From Gammaproteobacteria bacterium (lineage in GTDB: Bacteria > Pseudomonadota > Gammaproteobacteria > Pseudomonadales > Azotimanducaceae): a DNA stretch of 64,000 nt. Made by a program: the position numbers and the translations under genes. A model generated the notes under the pieces. The model had not been told where the DNA came from. It saw only the letters and a list, made by a program, of their open reading frames with translations, and did no database searches. Where the stretch lies: contig QJYB01000091.1 in assembly GCA_003247835.1 (NCBI GenBank), positions 1 through 64,000 of the forward strand. The letters are read 5' to 3'. Position 1 is the first letter of the stretch. Every line of letters starts with the position of its first letter. Of the stretch, positions 28,576 to 41,519 are shown one piece after another.

Positions 28576-29124
28576 GTGAGTAGAGCCAGCCTCTTCGTCC
28601 CTCTGGGCCTGTTTGCCGTCATCCTCGTGCTGGGATATCTCGGCTTCCGGCTGGACGATCCGCACCGGCTGCCGTCCGCACTCCTGAACAAGCCCTTCCC
28701 GGAGTTCTCCGCCACGGTCCTGGGCTCGCCTGAACGCACCGTCACCCGCGCGGATCTCGTGGGTGCACCGGTGCTCGTCAACGTCTGGGCCACCTGGTGC
28801 CCGACCTGCAAGGCGGAGCACGAGGAGCTGATGCGCATCGATCGCGAGTCGGGTCTGCGTATCGTCGGCGTCAACTACAAGGACGACCCGATGAAGGCCA
28901 TGCGCTGGCTGGTGGACTTCGGCGATCCCTACGAGTTCGTGCTGGAGGATTCGGATGGCTCGCTGGGTGTGGAGCTCGGTGTGTACGGCGCGCCGGAGAG
29001 CTTCCTGCTCGATGCCGCCGGAACCATCGTCTACAAGCGGGTCGGCGAGATCAATCCGAGGATCTGGCGTGACGAGATCCTGCCGGTGGTCAGCCGCCTG
29101 GAGCTGGCGTCCACTCATGAGTGA
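28576..29124 (+). CDS. ccmG: Thiol:disulfide interchange protein CcmG (DsbE)
   Basis: A 182-residue membrane-anchored thioredoxin-like protein that reduces apocytochrome c thiols in the periplasm. The N-terminal anchor is [18 protein letters not shown]. The active site is [17 protein letters not shown]. The family hallmark [15 protein letters not shown] and a cis-Pro region [11 protein letters not shown] follow. The start is GTG, 5 bp after ccmF. The 3' end overlaps ccmH by 8 bp. Confidence 0.96.
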   Translation: MSRASLFVPLGLFAVILVLGYLGFRLDDPHRLPSALLNKPFPEFSATVLGSPERTVTRADLVGAPVLVNVWATWCPTCKAEHEELMRIDRESGLRIVGVNYKDDPMKAMRWLVDFGDPYEFVLEDSDGSLGVELGVYGAPESFLLDAAGTIVYKRVGEINPRIWRDEILPVVSRLELASTHE

Positions 29125-29626
29125 TCGTCGTCCAGCACGGTTGCGTGTTCTCACCGCGCTCTTGTGGGCGCTCACGAGCGCGGCAGTGCTGGGTGGCGGA
29201 TTCGGTCCGGCCGATGTGTGGGCCGATGGACCGGTGGATGCCTTCGAGTTCCCCTCGCCGGAGCTGGAAGCCCGCTACCGATCGCTGATCGACGAGTTCC
29301 GCTGTCCGAAGTGTCTGAACACGAACCTGTCCGGCTCCGACGCGCCGATTGCGAAGGATCTGCGCGGAACCGTGCGTCGGCTGCTGGTGGAAGAAGGCAT
29401 GAGTGACCGCGAAGTGCGCGACTACCTGCAGGCGCGTTACGGCGACTTCGTTCTTTACGATCCGCCCTTCAAACCGGGCACCTGGGTGCTGTGGCTGGCG
29501 CCGGCGGCCTTCGTGCTCATCGGTCTGCTGGTGCTGTTCCGCATGCTGCGGCCGCGGGCCGCGGTCTCCCTGAGCGCGGCGGACCAGGCCAGGATCCGCG
29601 AGCTGCTCGGGAACACGGACGCCTGA
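29117..29626 (+). CDS. ccmH: Cytochrome c maturation protein CcmH (CcmL-type)
   Basis: A 169-residue oxidoreductase with a signal peptide, the redox motif [11 protein letters not shown] (compare LRCPKCQN in E. coli CcmH), [16 protein letters not shown], and a C-terminal transmembrane helix ([20 protein letters not shown]). This corresponds to the N-terminal half of E. coli CcmH; the TPR half is the separate next gene. It overlaps ccmG by 8 bp and ends one base before ccmI. Confidence 0.95.
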   Translation: MSDRRPARLRVLTALLWALTSAAVLGGGFGPADVWADGPVDAFEFPSPELEARYRSLIDEFRCPKCLNTNLSGSDAPIAKDLRGTVRRLLVEEGMSDREVRDYLQARYGDFVLYDPPFKPGTWVLWLAPAAFVLIGLLVLFRMLRPRAAVSLSAADQARIRELLGNTDA

Positions 29627-29627
29627 C

Positions 29628-30812
29628 ATGTTCTATCTCGGAGTCGCCCTTCTGCTGGGCCTGGCGTGCGCGCTGGTCGTAGCATCCCTCTACCGGCGCG
29701 ATCGTCGGCAGGCGCACACTCAGTCGCAGACCGTCACCGCGCTCTATCAGGATCGGTTGAACGAGCTCCGTGGCGAGATGCAGGGCGGGCTTGCCGAGGC
29801 CGACGATCGGGAACTGCTGGAATCCGAGCTGGGTGCCTCCCTGCTCGCGGACTACGAGCAGATCCACGGCGGCGAAACCGGGATGGTGGCATCGCGACGC
29901 TCGGCCTGGCTGCCCCTTGCCAGCGCGGGCGCGCTGCTGGCGATGGTGGCAGTGGTCTACCTCGCGGTGGGAGATCCACAGGCCATGCGCATGGCCGGGG
30001 CGGAGCAGGTGATGCGCCTGGACCCCGCCAGGGATGAGGCGGCGCTGGCGGCCTGGCGCGAGCGCCTCGAGGCGCGGGTCGACGACCGGCCCGCAGATGC
30101 CAAGAGCTGGTATCTGCTGGGTCACGTGGATCTGAAGCTCGGCCGATACGCCGCAGCGGCCGAATCCTTCGCCATGGCGAATCAGGCGCACGGTGAGGAC
30201 CCCAGCATCGACCTGTTCTGGCTGCAGGCCCGCTATCTGGCCGCCGGCGGGCAGATCGATGCAACGACCCGGGCCATTGCCGACCGCGTGCTGGCCAGCG
30301 ATCCGAATCAGCCCATGGTGCTGGAGATTTTCGCCATCGATGCGTTCCGCAGAGGCGAGTACCGGGAGTCGGTCTCGCTGCTCAACCGTGCGCTGTCAGG
30401 AAATCTGGACGCCGCGCACCGTCAGGCGCTGGAGAGCGGTTATCAGGAGGCACGCAAGCGGCTCGGCGATCTGCCGGCGAGCGTTGACGTGGCCATCGAG
30501 ACGGACGGGGACATCCCCCGCGGCACGACGTTGTTCGTCATCGCCCGGCCGGTGGGAGGCGGCATGCCTTTCGCGGTGGTCCGTCGGCCGGTGGAGGCGC
30601 TGCCCGGATCCATCCGGCTCGATGATGCGGTGAGCATGAACCCTGCAGCGCCTCTGTCCAGCGCCGATGCGGTGGAGGTGGTGGTGCGGCTCAGCCGGTC
30701 CGGCACAGCCATGAGCCACCCCGGTGACTGGGAATGGCACTCCGAGCCCCTGAAGCTGGCGGACCAGCCGGCGCCCACAGCACTTCGCGCCATTCTGCGC
30801 CCACCTGCCTGA
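29628..30812 (+). CDS. ccmI: Cytochrome c maturation protein CcmI (CycH), TPR-containing
   Basis: A 394-residue protein with two N-terminal membrane helices (about residues 3-20 and 92-110). Between them lies a leucine-rich cytoplasmic loop (RLNELRGEMQGGLAEADD). Periplasmic TPR repeats follow, about 150-270 (AKSWYLLGHVDLKLGRYAAAAESFAMA). It is thought to hold apocytochrome c for the heme lyase. A C-terminal domain with VAIETDGDIPRGTTLFVIARP matches the usual CcmI/CycH ending. It is the last gene of the ccm operon, with a hairpin at the stop codon. Confidence 0.92.
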   Translation: MFYLGVALLLGLACALVVASLYRRDRRQAHTQSQTVTALYQDRLNELRGEMQGGLAEADDRELLESELGASLLADYEQIHGGETGMVASRRSAWLPLASAGALLAMVAVVYLAVGDPQAMRMAGAEQVMRLDPARDEAALAAWRERLEARVDDRPADAKSWYLLGHVDLKLGRYAAAAESFAMANQAHGEDPSIDLFWLQARYLAAGGQIDATTRAIADRVLASDPNQPMVLEIFAIDAFRRGEYRESVSLLNRALSGNLDAAHRQALESGYQEARKRLGDLPASVDVAIETDGDIPRGTTLFVIARPVGGGMPFAVVRRPVEALPGSIRLDDAVSMNPAAPLSSADAVEVVVRLSRSGTAMSHPGDWEWHSEPLKLADQPAPTALRAILRPPA

Positions 30813-30828
30813 CGCGCACCGGCGCGTC
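30811..30828 (+). terminator. Hairpin at the end of the ccm operon
   Basis: GACGCGC (30811-30817) and GCGCGTC (30822-30828) form a perfect 7-bp stem with a 4-nt loop, starting inside the ccmI stop codon. Only TT follows, so it is a weak intrinsic terminator or an mRNA 3' stabiliser. Confidence 0.45.
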
Positions 30829-30959
30829 TTACACTCGAACCAAATACACGGGATGTTGTCGAACGAGTACACGTCGCTGGCGCTGACGAAGTAAGGGGTC
30901 TGATCTTCGAGCGCCGGGTGCGGGGATGAGCAATCGAGGAGATCACTTTGGAGAGGACC

Positions 30960-31634
30960 ATGAGCTTCGAGCCTGCGACCACCCTGACCGAACAGATCGC
31001 CGACCATCTGGGCACGGAAATCATCAGTGGGCGTCTGAAGCCCGCCACGCGGATCCAGGAACTCCGGGTTGCGGGTGAGCTGGGCGTATCCCGCGGCTCG
31101 GTTCGCGAGGCTCTGCTCATCCTCGAGTCCCGGCACCTCATCGAGATAGTGCCCCGTCGTGGTGCAGTGGTCAGCTCGCTGGAGAGCAACGAGATTGCTG
31201 ATCTCTCCGAGCTGTTCGCGGAGCTGCAGTCCCTGTGCTGCTCCAAGCTGGCCGGCATGTCGAATCCGGACCTTTCCGCGCTCGCCGATGCCATCGAGGA
31301 GATGAGCGTCGCGGTCAATGCCGGCGATGCTGCCGGCGTGCTCATGGCCCGCCGGCAGTTCCTTCTCGGCAGCCTCATACCACTCAACAACACGTACCTG
31401 AGCGCCGTCCTCGAAGGGCTGATCCCTGCCGGTCTGCGAATTGAACGGCTCGTCTTCGAGCATCCGAGCTACGATGTTCGCGATACGCTCAGATATCACC
31501 AGGCGCTGCTCGAGGCCATCGTCGGGCATCAGGTGGATCGGGTGCAGGAACTCGTACGCGCCTATCACGGTCGGGAAAAGAAGCTGGCGGTGGGTTGCCG
31601 GAACGGCAGCACCGACGCGCGGCGCCTGCGCTGA
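30960..31634 (+). CDS. GntR-family transcriptional regulator (FCD domain)
   Basis: A 224-residue regulator. The N-terminal winged helix has the typical GntR pattern QIADHLGTEIISGRLKPATR and LGVSRGSVREALLILESRHL, then IEIVPRRGAVVS. The C-terminal all-helical FCD domain, about residues 85-215, probably binds a small carboxylate. GGAGAGG just upstream supports the ATG at 30960. The effector and targets are unknown. Its position before smc may be coincidental, since a 137-bp gap separates them. Confidence 0.9.
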   Translation: MSFEPATTLTEQIADHLGTEIISGRLKPATRIQELRVAGELGVSRGSVREALLILESRHLIEIVPRRGAVVSSLESNEIADLSELFAELQSLCCSKLAGMSNPDLSALADAIEEMSVAVNAGDAAGVLMARRQFLLGSLIPLNNTYLSAVLEGLIPAGLRIERLVFEHPSYDVRDTLRYHQALLEAIVGHQVDRVQELVRAYHGREKKLAVGCRNGSTDARRLR

Positions 31635-31771
31635 CGATCGCTCACCCGCTGCAGAGCACGGAACTCGAGGCGCGCCAACCGCGTCCACCGTGACAGGGGT
31701 GTTACGCTGCCCTGACATTTGCTTTAGACTACCGCGAACTTGGCACGGGGTGATCAACGCCACGCGGTATT

Positions 31772-34700
31772 ATGCGGCTGAAGCAGATCAAGCTCGCGGG
31801 ATTCAAGTCTTTCGTCGATCCGACAACGGTCACCCTCCCCAGCAATCGATGCGCCGTGGTGGGCCCCAACGGCTGCGGCAAATCGAACATCATCGATGCT
31901 GTGCGCTGGGTCATGGGCGAGAGCTCCGCGAAACAGCTTCGCGGCGAGAACCTCACCGACGTCATCTTCAACGGGTCGAACACGCGCAAACCCACGGCTA
32001 TCGCCAGCATCGAGCTGATCTTCGACAATCGTGACGGGCGCATCGGCGGCGAGTACGCCGCATACGGCGAGATCTCCATCCGTCGCCAGGTCACCCGGGA
32101 CTCCCAGTCCGGCTATTTCCTGAACGGCAACAAGTGTCGCCGGCGGGACATCATGGATATCTTCCTCGGCACCGGCTTCGGGCCGCGCAGCTACTCGATC
32201 ATCGAGCAGGGCATGATCAACCAGCTGGTCGAGGCGAAGCCCGAGGATCTCAGGGTGTACCTCGAGGAAGCTGCCGGCATCAGCAAATACAAGGAGCGGC
32301 GCCGGGAGACGGAGAACCGCATCCGGCACACCAGGGAGAACCTGGCGAGGCTCAACGACATCCGCGAGGAGCTCGACAAGCAGCTCAAGCACCTGGACCG
32401 TCAGGCCAAGGCGGCGGAACGCTACAAGGCGCTCAAGGAAGAAGAACGGCGTCTGACCGCTGAGCTCTACGCGCTGAAGTACGGCGCGCTGGAACAGGAG
32501 CTCGAACGGCGGCAGTCGGAAATCCGCAACCTGGAGGTGGCGCTCGAGCAGGCCAGGGCGCGCCAGCAGCACCTGGACACGGGCATCGAGCAGTCCCGGC
32601 AGCAGCACGCGGAGCAGAGCGAGAAGTTCAACGAGATCCAGGGCGCCTACTACCGGCTCGGTGCGGACATCGCCCGTTTCGAGGAAGCCATTCAGTTCAA
32701 CCAGGAACGTGTGCGCCAGCTGGAGCTGGACCTCACCTCGGTTGCACAGCGTGCACAGGAAACCACTCGTCAGCTGGACATGGACGAAGGACAGATCGGC
32801 GAGCTGAAAAACCAGATCGCACGCGTAGGACCGGAAGTCAGGGAAGCGGAGTTGTCCGATCAGCAGGCCCAGCAGACCGCCGCCGAGCTGGAAGAGCGGT
32901 TCCGTCGCTGGCAGATCGATTGGGATGTGTTCTCCCGCGCTGCGGCCGAGAACGAGCGCAACGCGGACGTCCAGGCTTCCCGTATCGAGCATCTCGAGCA
33001 GCTGCTGCAGCGGTTCAGGGCCCGGCTCGAGCAGCTCGAGACGGATGCTGCCGAGCCCGCGCCGGTAGCGTCGGACGACGTCCACAGCCTGGCCGCGGAG
33101 ATCGAAGCGGCGGAGGACCAGCGTCGCCGGATGGAAGCCGATATCGACGAATCGCTGAAGGAGCTGGCCAGCGCACGCGAAGACCTGATGATGCGCGAAC
33201 GTTCGCTCGACGAGGCGCGCAACGACCTGCACGACCTGCGGCACGCGCTTGCCAGCCTGGAAGCCGTGCAGCGCGCTGCCCTCGGCAGGGAAGCTCGGGA
33301 GGCCCACGACTGGATCGAAGCCCAGGGCCTGGCCCAGGCGGAGCGGCTCGGTGAGATGCTGGCCGTGGTGCCCGGGTGGGAGCAGGCCGTGGAAGCCGTG
33401 CTCGGAGATCACCTGCAGGCGGTACACGTCGACAGCGTCAACGACTACGCCCGCTCCCTGGACGAGTTCACACGCGGCGGGGTCACGCTCATGGAGGCGT
33501 CGCTCGACGTGAACATGAACGGCGCGCTGCCGACACTTGCCTCCCTGATCCGCAGCCACAACCTGCGTCTCGGTTCCGTGCTGCAGGGCATCTATGCAGC
33601 CGAGTCCGTCGAGGTGGCCATGGCCAACCGCCAGGGGCTTGCCGTCGGCGAAAGCATCATCACGCGTCAGTGCGTGTGGGTCGGACCGGACTGGATCCGC
33701 CGCTACGTTGTGGATGAGGACGATGCGGGCATCATCCAGCGGGCTCAGGAAATCGAGACGCTGAACCTGCGTGTGGAAGAAGCGGAGCAGACACTGTCCG
33801 GTATGACGGGCCAGGTGACCGAAGGTCGCCGCCGCATCGAGCAGCTGGAGCGGGTCCGTGACGAAAGGCAGGCAGAGATCAACCGGCTGAGCGAGTCCCT
33901 GGGTGATCTCAGGACCGACCATGGGGTTCGTCGCGTCCAGCTCGAGGAGGCGGATGCCCGTCGGGCGCGCCTCGCCCGGGAGCGGCAGGATCTGCAGGCG
34001 CAGATCACAGAGGAGACGACCCGCCTGGAGCAGGCCCGCGCGGCACTGGCCGCAGCGCTGGGCGCCCAGGAAGGTCAGGCCGGCGAGCGTGAACGGTTGA
34101 CCGCGGAACGCGAGGAAACGGAAGTGGCCCTGGCCGCTGCCAGAGAACGGGCCAGAGCCAGTCGAGACAGCTACCACGGCCTGAATGGCGAGTGGCAGAG
34201 TCTCCAGTCCCGGCTTGCCGCCACCGAGACCGCTCGTGACCGGCTCGTGCGGCAGCGACGCGAGCTGGCGGAGCAGCAGGAAAGCCTGCAGCGGGGTATT
34301 GCCAACAGCGCGACGCCGCTGCCGGAGCTGAAGCGGGATCTGGAGGCGAAGCTCGCTGAACGGCACCAGGTTGAAGTGGCGCTGACACAGGCGCGCACGA
34401 CCCTGGATGACGTGGACGGACGCATCCGGGAGCTCGAATCGGAGCGTGCTGAGGCGGAAGCCGGTGTCGGCGAGGTACGCAGCCAGCTCGAGAGCGCCCG
34501 AGTCGCCCGCCAGGGGCAGACGGTGCAGGCGGAGAATCTGCTCGACAAGATCCGCACCACAGGACTTACCCTCGAGGCGGCCCGCGACGGTCTGCCCGAG
34601 GATGCCAGCGAAACGGCATGGACCGAAGCGCTGGAACGTACCGACCGGCGCATCAGCCGGCTCGGACCGATCAATCTGGCTGCGATCGACGAGTTCGAAT

Positions 34701-35272
34701 CGCAGTCTGAGCGAAAGATCTACCTGGATCAGCAGAACGAAGACCTGGAACAGGCACTCGAGACTCTGCTCGCTGCGATCCGGAAGATCGACCGGGAAAC
34801 CCGGCAACGTTTCAAGGAAACGTTCGAGACGGTTAACAAGCGTCTGGGGGAATTGTTTCCAAAAGTATTCGGCGGAGGACACGCCTATCTTGAACTGACT
34901 GGGGAGGATCTGCTCGATACGGGCGTCTCGCTCATGGCGAGACCGCCCGGCAAACGCAATGCCAGCGTGCATCTGCTGTCTGGCGGCGAAAAGGCGATGA
35001 CGGCGGTAGCGCTGATTTTCGCCATCTTCCATCTCAACCCGAGCCCGGTTTGCATGCTCGATGAGGTGGATGCGCCGCTGGATGATGCCAATGTCTTGCG
35101 GTTTGCGGAGCTGATTAAGGACATGTCCCGTGACGTGCAGTTCGTCATCATCACCCATAACAAGCTGACCATGGAAATGGCCGATCAGTTACTGGGTGTG
35201 ACGATGAACGAGCCAGGCGTTTCGCGTCTGGTGTCCGTGGACGTGGAAGAAGCAGCCGCGATGGCGGGTTAG
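31772..35272 (+). CDS. smc: Chromosome partition protein Smc
   Basis: A 1166-residue structural maintenance of chromosomes ATPase that folds and segregates the chromosome. The N-terminal Walker A is [20 protein letters not shown]. Long coiled coils, about residues 170-500 and 660-1010, flank a hinge around 500-650 (for example [17 protein letters not shown]). The C-terminal signature is [20 protein letters not shown], followed by Walker [20 protein letters not shown]. No scpA or scpB gene is next to it. The order smc-zipA-ligA is conserved in pseudomonads and relatives. Confidence 0.96.
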   Translation: MRLKQIKLAGFKSFVDPTTVTLPSNRCAVVGPNGCGKSNIIDAVRWVMGESSAKQLRGENLTDVIFNGSNTRKPTAIASIELIFDNRDGRIGGEYAAYGEISIRRQVTRDSQSGYFLNGNKCRRRDIMDIFLGTGFGPRSYSIIEQGMINQLVEAKPEDLRVYLEEAAGISKYKERRRETENRIRHTRENLARLNDIREELDKQLKHLDRQAKAAERYKALKEEERRLTAELYALKYGALEQELERRQSEIRNLEVALEQARARQQHLDTGIEQSRQQHAEQSEKFNEIQGAYYRLGADIARFEEAIQFNQERVRQLELDLTSVAQRAQETTRQLDMDEGQIGELKNQIARVGPEVREAELSDQQAQQTAAELEERFRRWQIDWDVFSRAAAENERNADVQASRIEHLEQLLQRFRARLEQLETDAAEPAPVASDDVHSLAAEIEAAEDQRRRMEADIDESLKELASAREDLMMRERSLDEARNDLHDLRHALASLEAVQRAALGREAREAHDWIEAQGLAQAERLGEMLAVVPGWEQAVEAVLGDHLQAVHVDSVNDYARSLDEFTRGGVTLMEASLDVNMNGALPTLASLIRSHNLRLGSVLQGIYAAESVEVAMANRQGLAVGESIITRQCVWVGPDWIRRYVVDEDDAGIIQRAQEIETLNLRVEEAEQTLSGMTGQVTEGRRRIEQLERVRDERQAEINRLSESLGDLRTDHGVRRVQLEEADARRARLARERQDLQAQITEETTRLEQARAALAAALGAQEGQAGERERLTAEREETEVALAAARERARASRDSYHGLNGEWQSLQSRLAATETARDRLVRQRRELAEQQESLQRGIANSATPLPELKRDLEAKLAERHQVEVALTQARTTLDDVDGRIRELESERAEAEAGVGEVRSQLESARVARQGQTVQAENLLDKIRTTGLTLEAARDGLPEDASETAWTEALERTDRRISRLGPINLAAIDEFESQSERKIYLDQQNEDLEQALETLLAAIRKIDRETRQRFKETFETVNKRLGELFPKVFGGGHAYLELTGEDLLDTGVSLMARPPGKRNASVHLLSGGEKAMTAVALIFAIFHLNPSPVCMLDEVDAPLDDANVLRFAELIKDMSRDVQFVIITHNKLTMEMADQLLGVTMNEPGVSRLVSVDVEEAAAMAG

Positions 35273-35410
35273 GGGCAACCCGAACCCGACATCATGTCTC
35301 CTGCCGGATTCCGGTGGGAGGCGAGCGACCGGGGATGGGCTCCCGAGGTCGGCGGCGCTCAGTTCGAGATGGAGAGTGTACGGTCGCGCGCTGCGACCCG
35401 GGAGCCGAAT

Positions 35411-39202
<3,792 letters not shown>

Positions 39203-39281
39203 TGCCGCCCGGGACACGGTCCCACGTCGCTCGGGGCCGGTGGATCTGGCGGCGGCGGGCGGGCGCGGCTAAGCTCCGTCG

Positions 39282-41369
39282 ATGAACGCTCCCTCCCGAC
39301 TGAGCGACGCCATCAAGGCGGAAATTCAGACTGCCTATCGCGCCTGGCTGAGTGCCCGGGACTTCCGGCCGCGGCGGGGTCAGCGGGAGATGATTGCCCA
39401 GATCGCCCGTACCCTGACCGCAGAAGACGATCGGATCGCCGTCATCGAGGCCGGCACGGGCACGGGCAAGACGGCTGCGTACTGCCTGGCAGCCATCCCC
39501 ATTGCCCGGGCACTGGGCAGGACCCTCGTCATCAGTACCGCTACGGTCGCCCTTCAGGAACAGGTGGTGCTCAGAGATCTGCCGGACCTTCAGGCCCGCT
39601 CGGGACTCCGCTTCGACTTCGCCCTCGCCAAGGGCCGCGGCCGTTATCTGTGTCTCAAGCGGCTCGACGACCGGCTGCGCTACCACGACGGCGGCGAGAC
39701 GCCGCTCTTCGAGACGCTCGGCTTCGAGTCTGCAGGTGCCGACCAGGTGGGGCTCTATCAGCGCATGCTGGCAGCCTTCTCCGACCGTCGCTGGGATGGA
39801 GAGCTCGACAGCTGGCCGGAGCCCATCGCTCGGGAGGACTGGAGCCCGGTGACCACGGATCATCGTGGCTGCACCAACAACCGCTGCAGCTACTTCAGGC
39901 AGTGTCCGTTCTTCAGGAGCCGCAATGCCCTGGAGGGTACCGAAGTGATCGTGGCAAACCACGACCTGGTGCTGGCGGACCTGTCGCTGGGCGGCGGTGC
40001 CGTGCTGCCCGACCCGGAGGCCACGATCTACGTAGTGGACGAGGCTCATCACCTGCCGGAAAAGACCCAGATCCACTTCTCGGCGAGTGGTCGATTGCGG
40101 TCCACGGCGTTGTGGCTCGACGGGGTGCAGAATCTGGTGGGCACGATGACGCAGCGTTTCGGCCGCCCCGACGTACTGGTGCATCTGGCTACCCGTCTGG
40201 CCGATTTCGCGGGCCGCTGTGCCGAAGGCCTGACGGCCCTGGATGAGGCGGTGGGAGTGCTCGATTTCGAGCCGCGGGACGAGGGGCTCGAGACACATCG
40301 CTTCCCGGTTGGCCAGGTACCCACCGAGCTGGCCGCTCTGGCAGCTACCCTGCTCGAGCCTGTCGGCGCCCTGAGCGATGAGCTGACGCACGCTCACGAC
40401 CTGCTCCTGGAAGTCCAGGAGGGCAAGCTCGACTGGGAGCGTTCGTTCGAGGCGGAGGACTGGGTACCGGCGATCGGTCAGCTGCTGACCCGCTCCCAGG
40501 CGCTGCTGGATCTGATCCGGGCCTATGCGCTACCGGACACGCCCGGTCAGACCCAGGCGCGCTGGATCAACCGCTATACCGAAGACGTGGAGCTGGTGAG
40601 CGCGCCCATCGAACCCGGCACGCTGCTGACAGATGCGTTCTGGAGCCGCTGCGATGGTGCCATCCTGACTTCGGCGACGCTGACGGCGGTCGGTCGCTTC
40701 GACCGGTTCCTCGAGCGTGCCGGGCTGAACGGGCGCACGGCGCTGCGCATTCCGAGTCCGTTCGATTTTCCCAACATCGCCCGCTTCGTGGTGCCGCCCC
40801 TGACCTCGGAGCCGGGGGATTTCGATGCGCATACGGCGGAGGTGGCTGGCCTGCTCCCGGATCTCGTGGCCGACGATCCGGGCGCGCTGGTTCTCTTCAC
40901 CTCCTGGCGGCAGATGTTTGCCGTGCTCGACCGGCTGCCAGAGTCGCTCAAGCCGCTGCTCAAGGTTCAGGGCGAGGGATCCAAGCAGGCACTGCTGGCC
41001 GCCCACGCCGAGGACGTGAACGCGGGCCGGCAGAGCCTGCTGTTCGGTCTGGCGAGTTTTGCCGAGGGTGTGGACCTGCCGGACGATCTGTGCCGCCACG
41101 TCATCATCGTCAAGCTGCCCTTCGCGGTTCCGGACGACCCGCTGGACCGCGCCATGGCGGAGTGGGCCGAGCAGCGGGGGCGGAACCCGTTCTACGAGCT
41201 GTCGGTCCCCGATGCGGCGCTAAAGCTCGTCCAGGCCTGCGGCCGGCTGATCCGCCACGAAGGGGACTGGGGTCGGATCACGCTGCTCGACAGACGCATC
41301 GTCAGTCGGCGCTACGGGCGTGACCTGCTGGCCTCGCTGCCTCCTTACCGGCTTGAGCTGGCGAGGTAG
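39282..41369 (+). CDS. dinG: ATP-dependent DNA helicase, DinG/XPD family
   Basis: A 695-residue superfamily 2 helicase. Walker A is VIEAGTGTGKTAAYCLA, motif II is VVDEAHHLPEK, and motif VI is VQACGRLIRHEGDWGR. Cysteines in the insert (RGCTNNRCSYFRQCPFF plus an upstream Cys in YLCLKRLDD) fit the DinG/XPD 4Fe-4S cluster. Such helicases act on R-loops and damaged DNA. The gene ends one base before palindromic element 3. I see no SOS box in the upstream gap. Confidence 0.93.
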   Translation: MNAPSRLSDAIKAEIQTAYRAWLSARDFRPRRGQREMIAQIARTLTAEDDRIAVIEAGTGTGKTAAYCLAAIPIARALGRTLVISTATVALQEQVVLRDLPDLQARSGLRFDFALAKGRGRYLCLKRLDDRLRYHDGGETPLFETLGFESAGADQVGLYQRMLAAFSDRRWDGELDSWPEPIAREDWSPVTTDHRGCTNNRCSYFRQCPFFRSRNALEGTEVIVANHDLVLADLSLGGGAVLPDPEATIYVVDEAHHLPEKTQIHFSASGRLRSTALWLDGVQNLVGTMTQRFGRPDVLVHLATRLADFAGRCAEGLTALDEAVGVLDFEPRDEGLETHRFPVGQVPTELAALAATLLEPVGALSDELTHAHDLLLEVQEGKLDWERSFEAEDWVPAIGQLLTRSQALLDLIRAYALPDTPGQTQARWINRYTEDVELVSAPIEPGTLLTDAFWSRCDGAILTSATLTAVGRFDRFLERAGLNGRTALRIPSPFDFPNIARFVVPPLTSEPGDFDAHTAEVAGLLPDLVADDPGALVLFTSWRQMFAVLDRLPESLKPLLKVQGEGSKQALLAAHAEDVNAGRQSLLFGLASFAEGVDLPDDLCRHVIIVKLPFAVPDDPLDRAMAEWAEQRGRNPFYELSVPDAALKLVQACGRLIRHEGDWGRITLLDRRIVSRRYGRDLLASLPPYRLELAR

Positions 41370-41370
41370 G

Positions 41371-41519
41371 AGCTTGTTGAAAAATGGATCTTGCGATCCA
41401 CTTTTCACCCGCCAGCCGTCCATGGCTGGTGGCACCCTGCGACGAATCCATCACCAGCGTGATTGATTCGCGCTTGGCTATCCCTGGCCAGAATCGATGA
41501 GCCTGTTATTCAGCAGGCT
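41371..41519 (-). repeat. Palindromic element 3 between dinG and the M16 peptidase gene
   Basis: The outer arms AGCTTGTTGAAAAA (41371-41384) and TTATTCAGCAGGCT (41506-41519) pair at 11 of 14 positions. Inside are TGGATC/GATCCA with loop TTGC (41385-41400), extended by an A/T-rich stem, and CCAGCC/GGCTGG (41412-41429). On the minus strand it carries CAGGGATA (41479-41486) then CATGGACGG (41416-41424), the same pair as in the 11.7-12.2 kb elements. The right arm supplies the stop codon and last codons of the M16 peptidase gene, so an insertion may have replaced its original end. It could also act as a two-way terminator. Confidence 0.7.

Noticed and set aside
29117-29626. Truncated CcmH
   Set aside because: It is shorter than E. 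coli CcmH only because the TPR half is a separate gene (ccmI), a common arrangement.
31754-35158. 1134-codon open frame antisense to smc
   Set aside because: It mirrors the high-GC third-position pattern of smc and has no recognisable protein features; smc on the other strand is certain.
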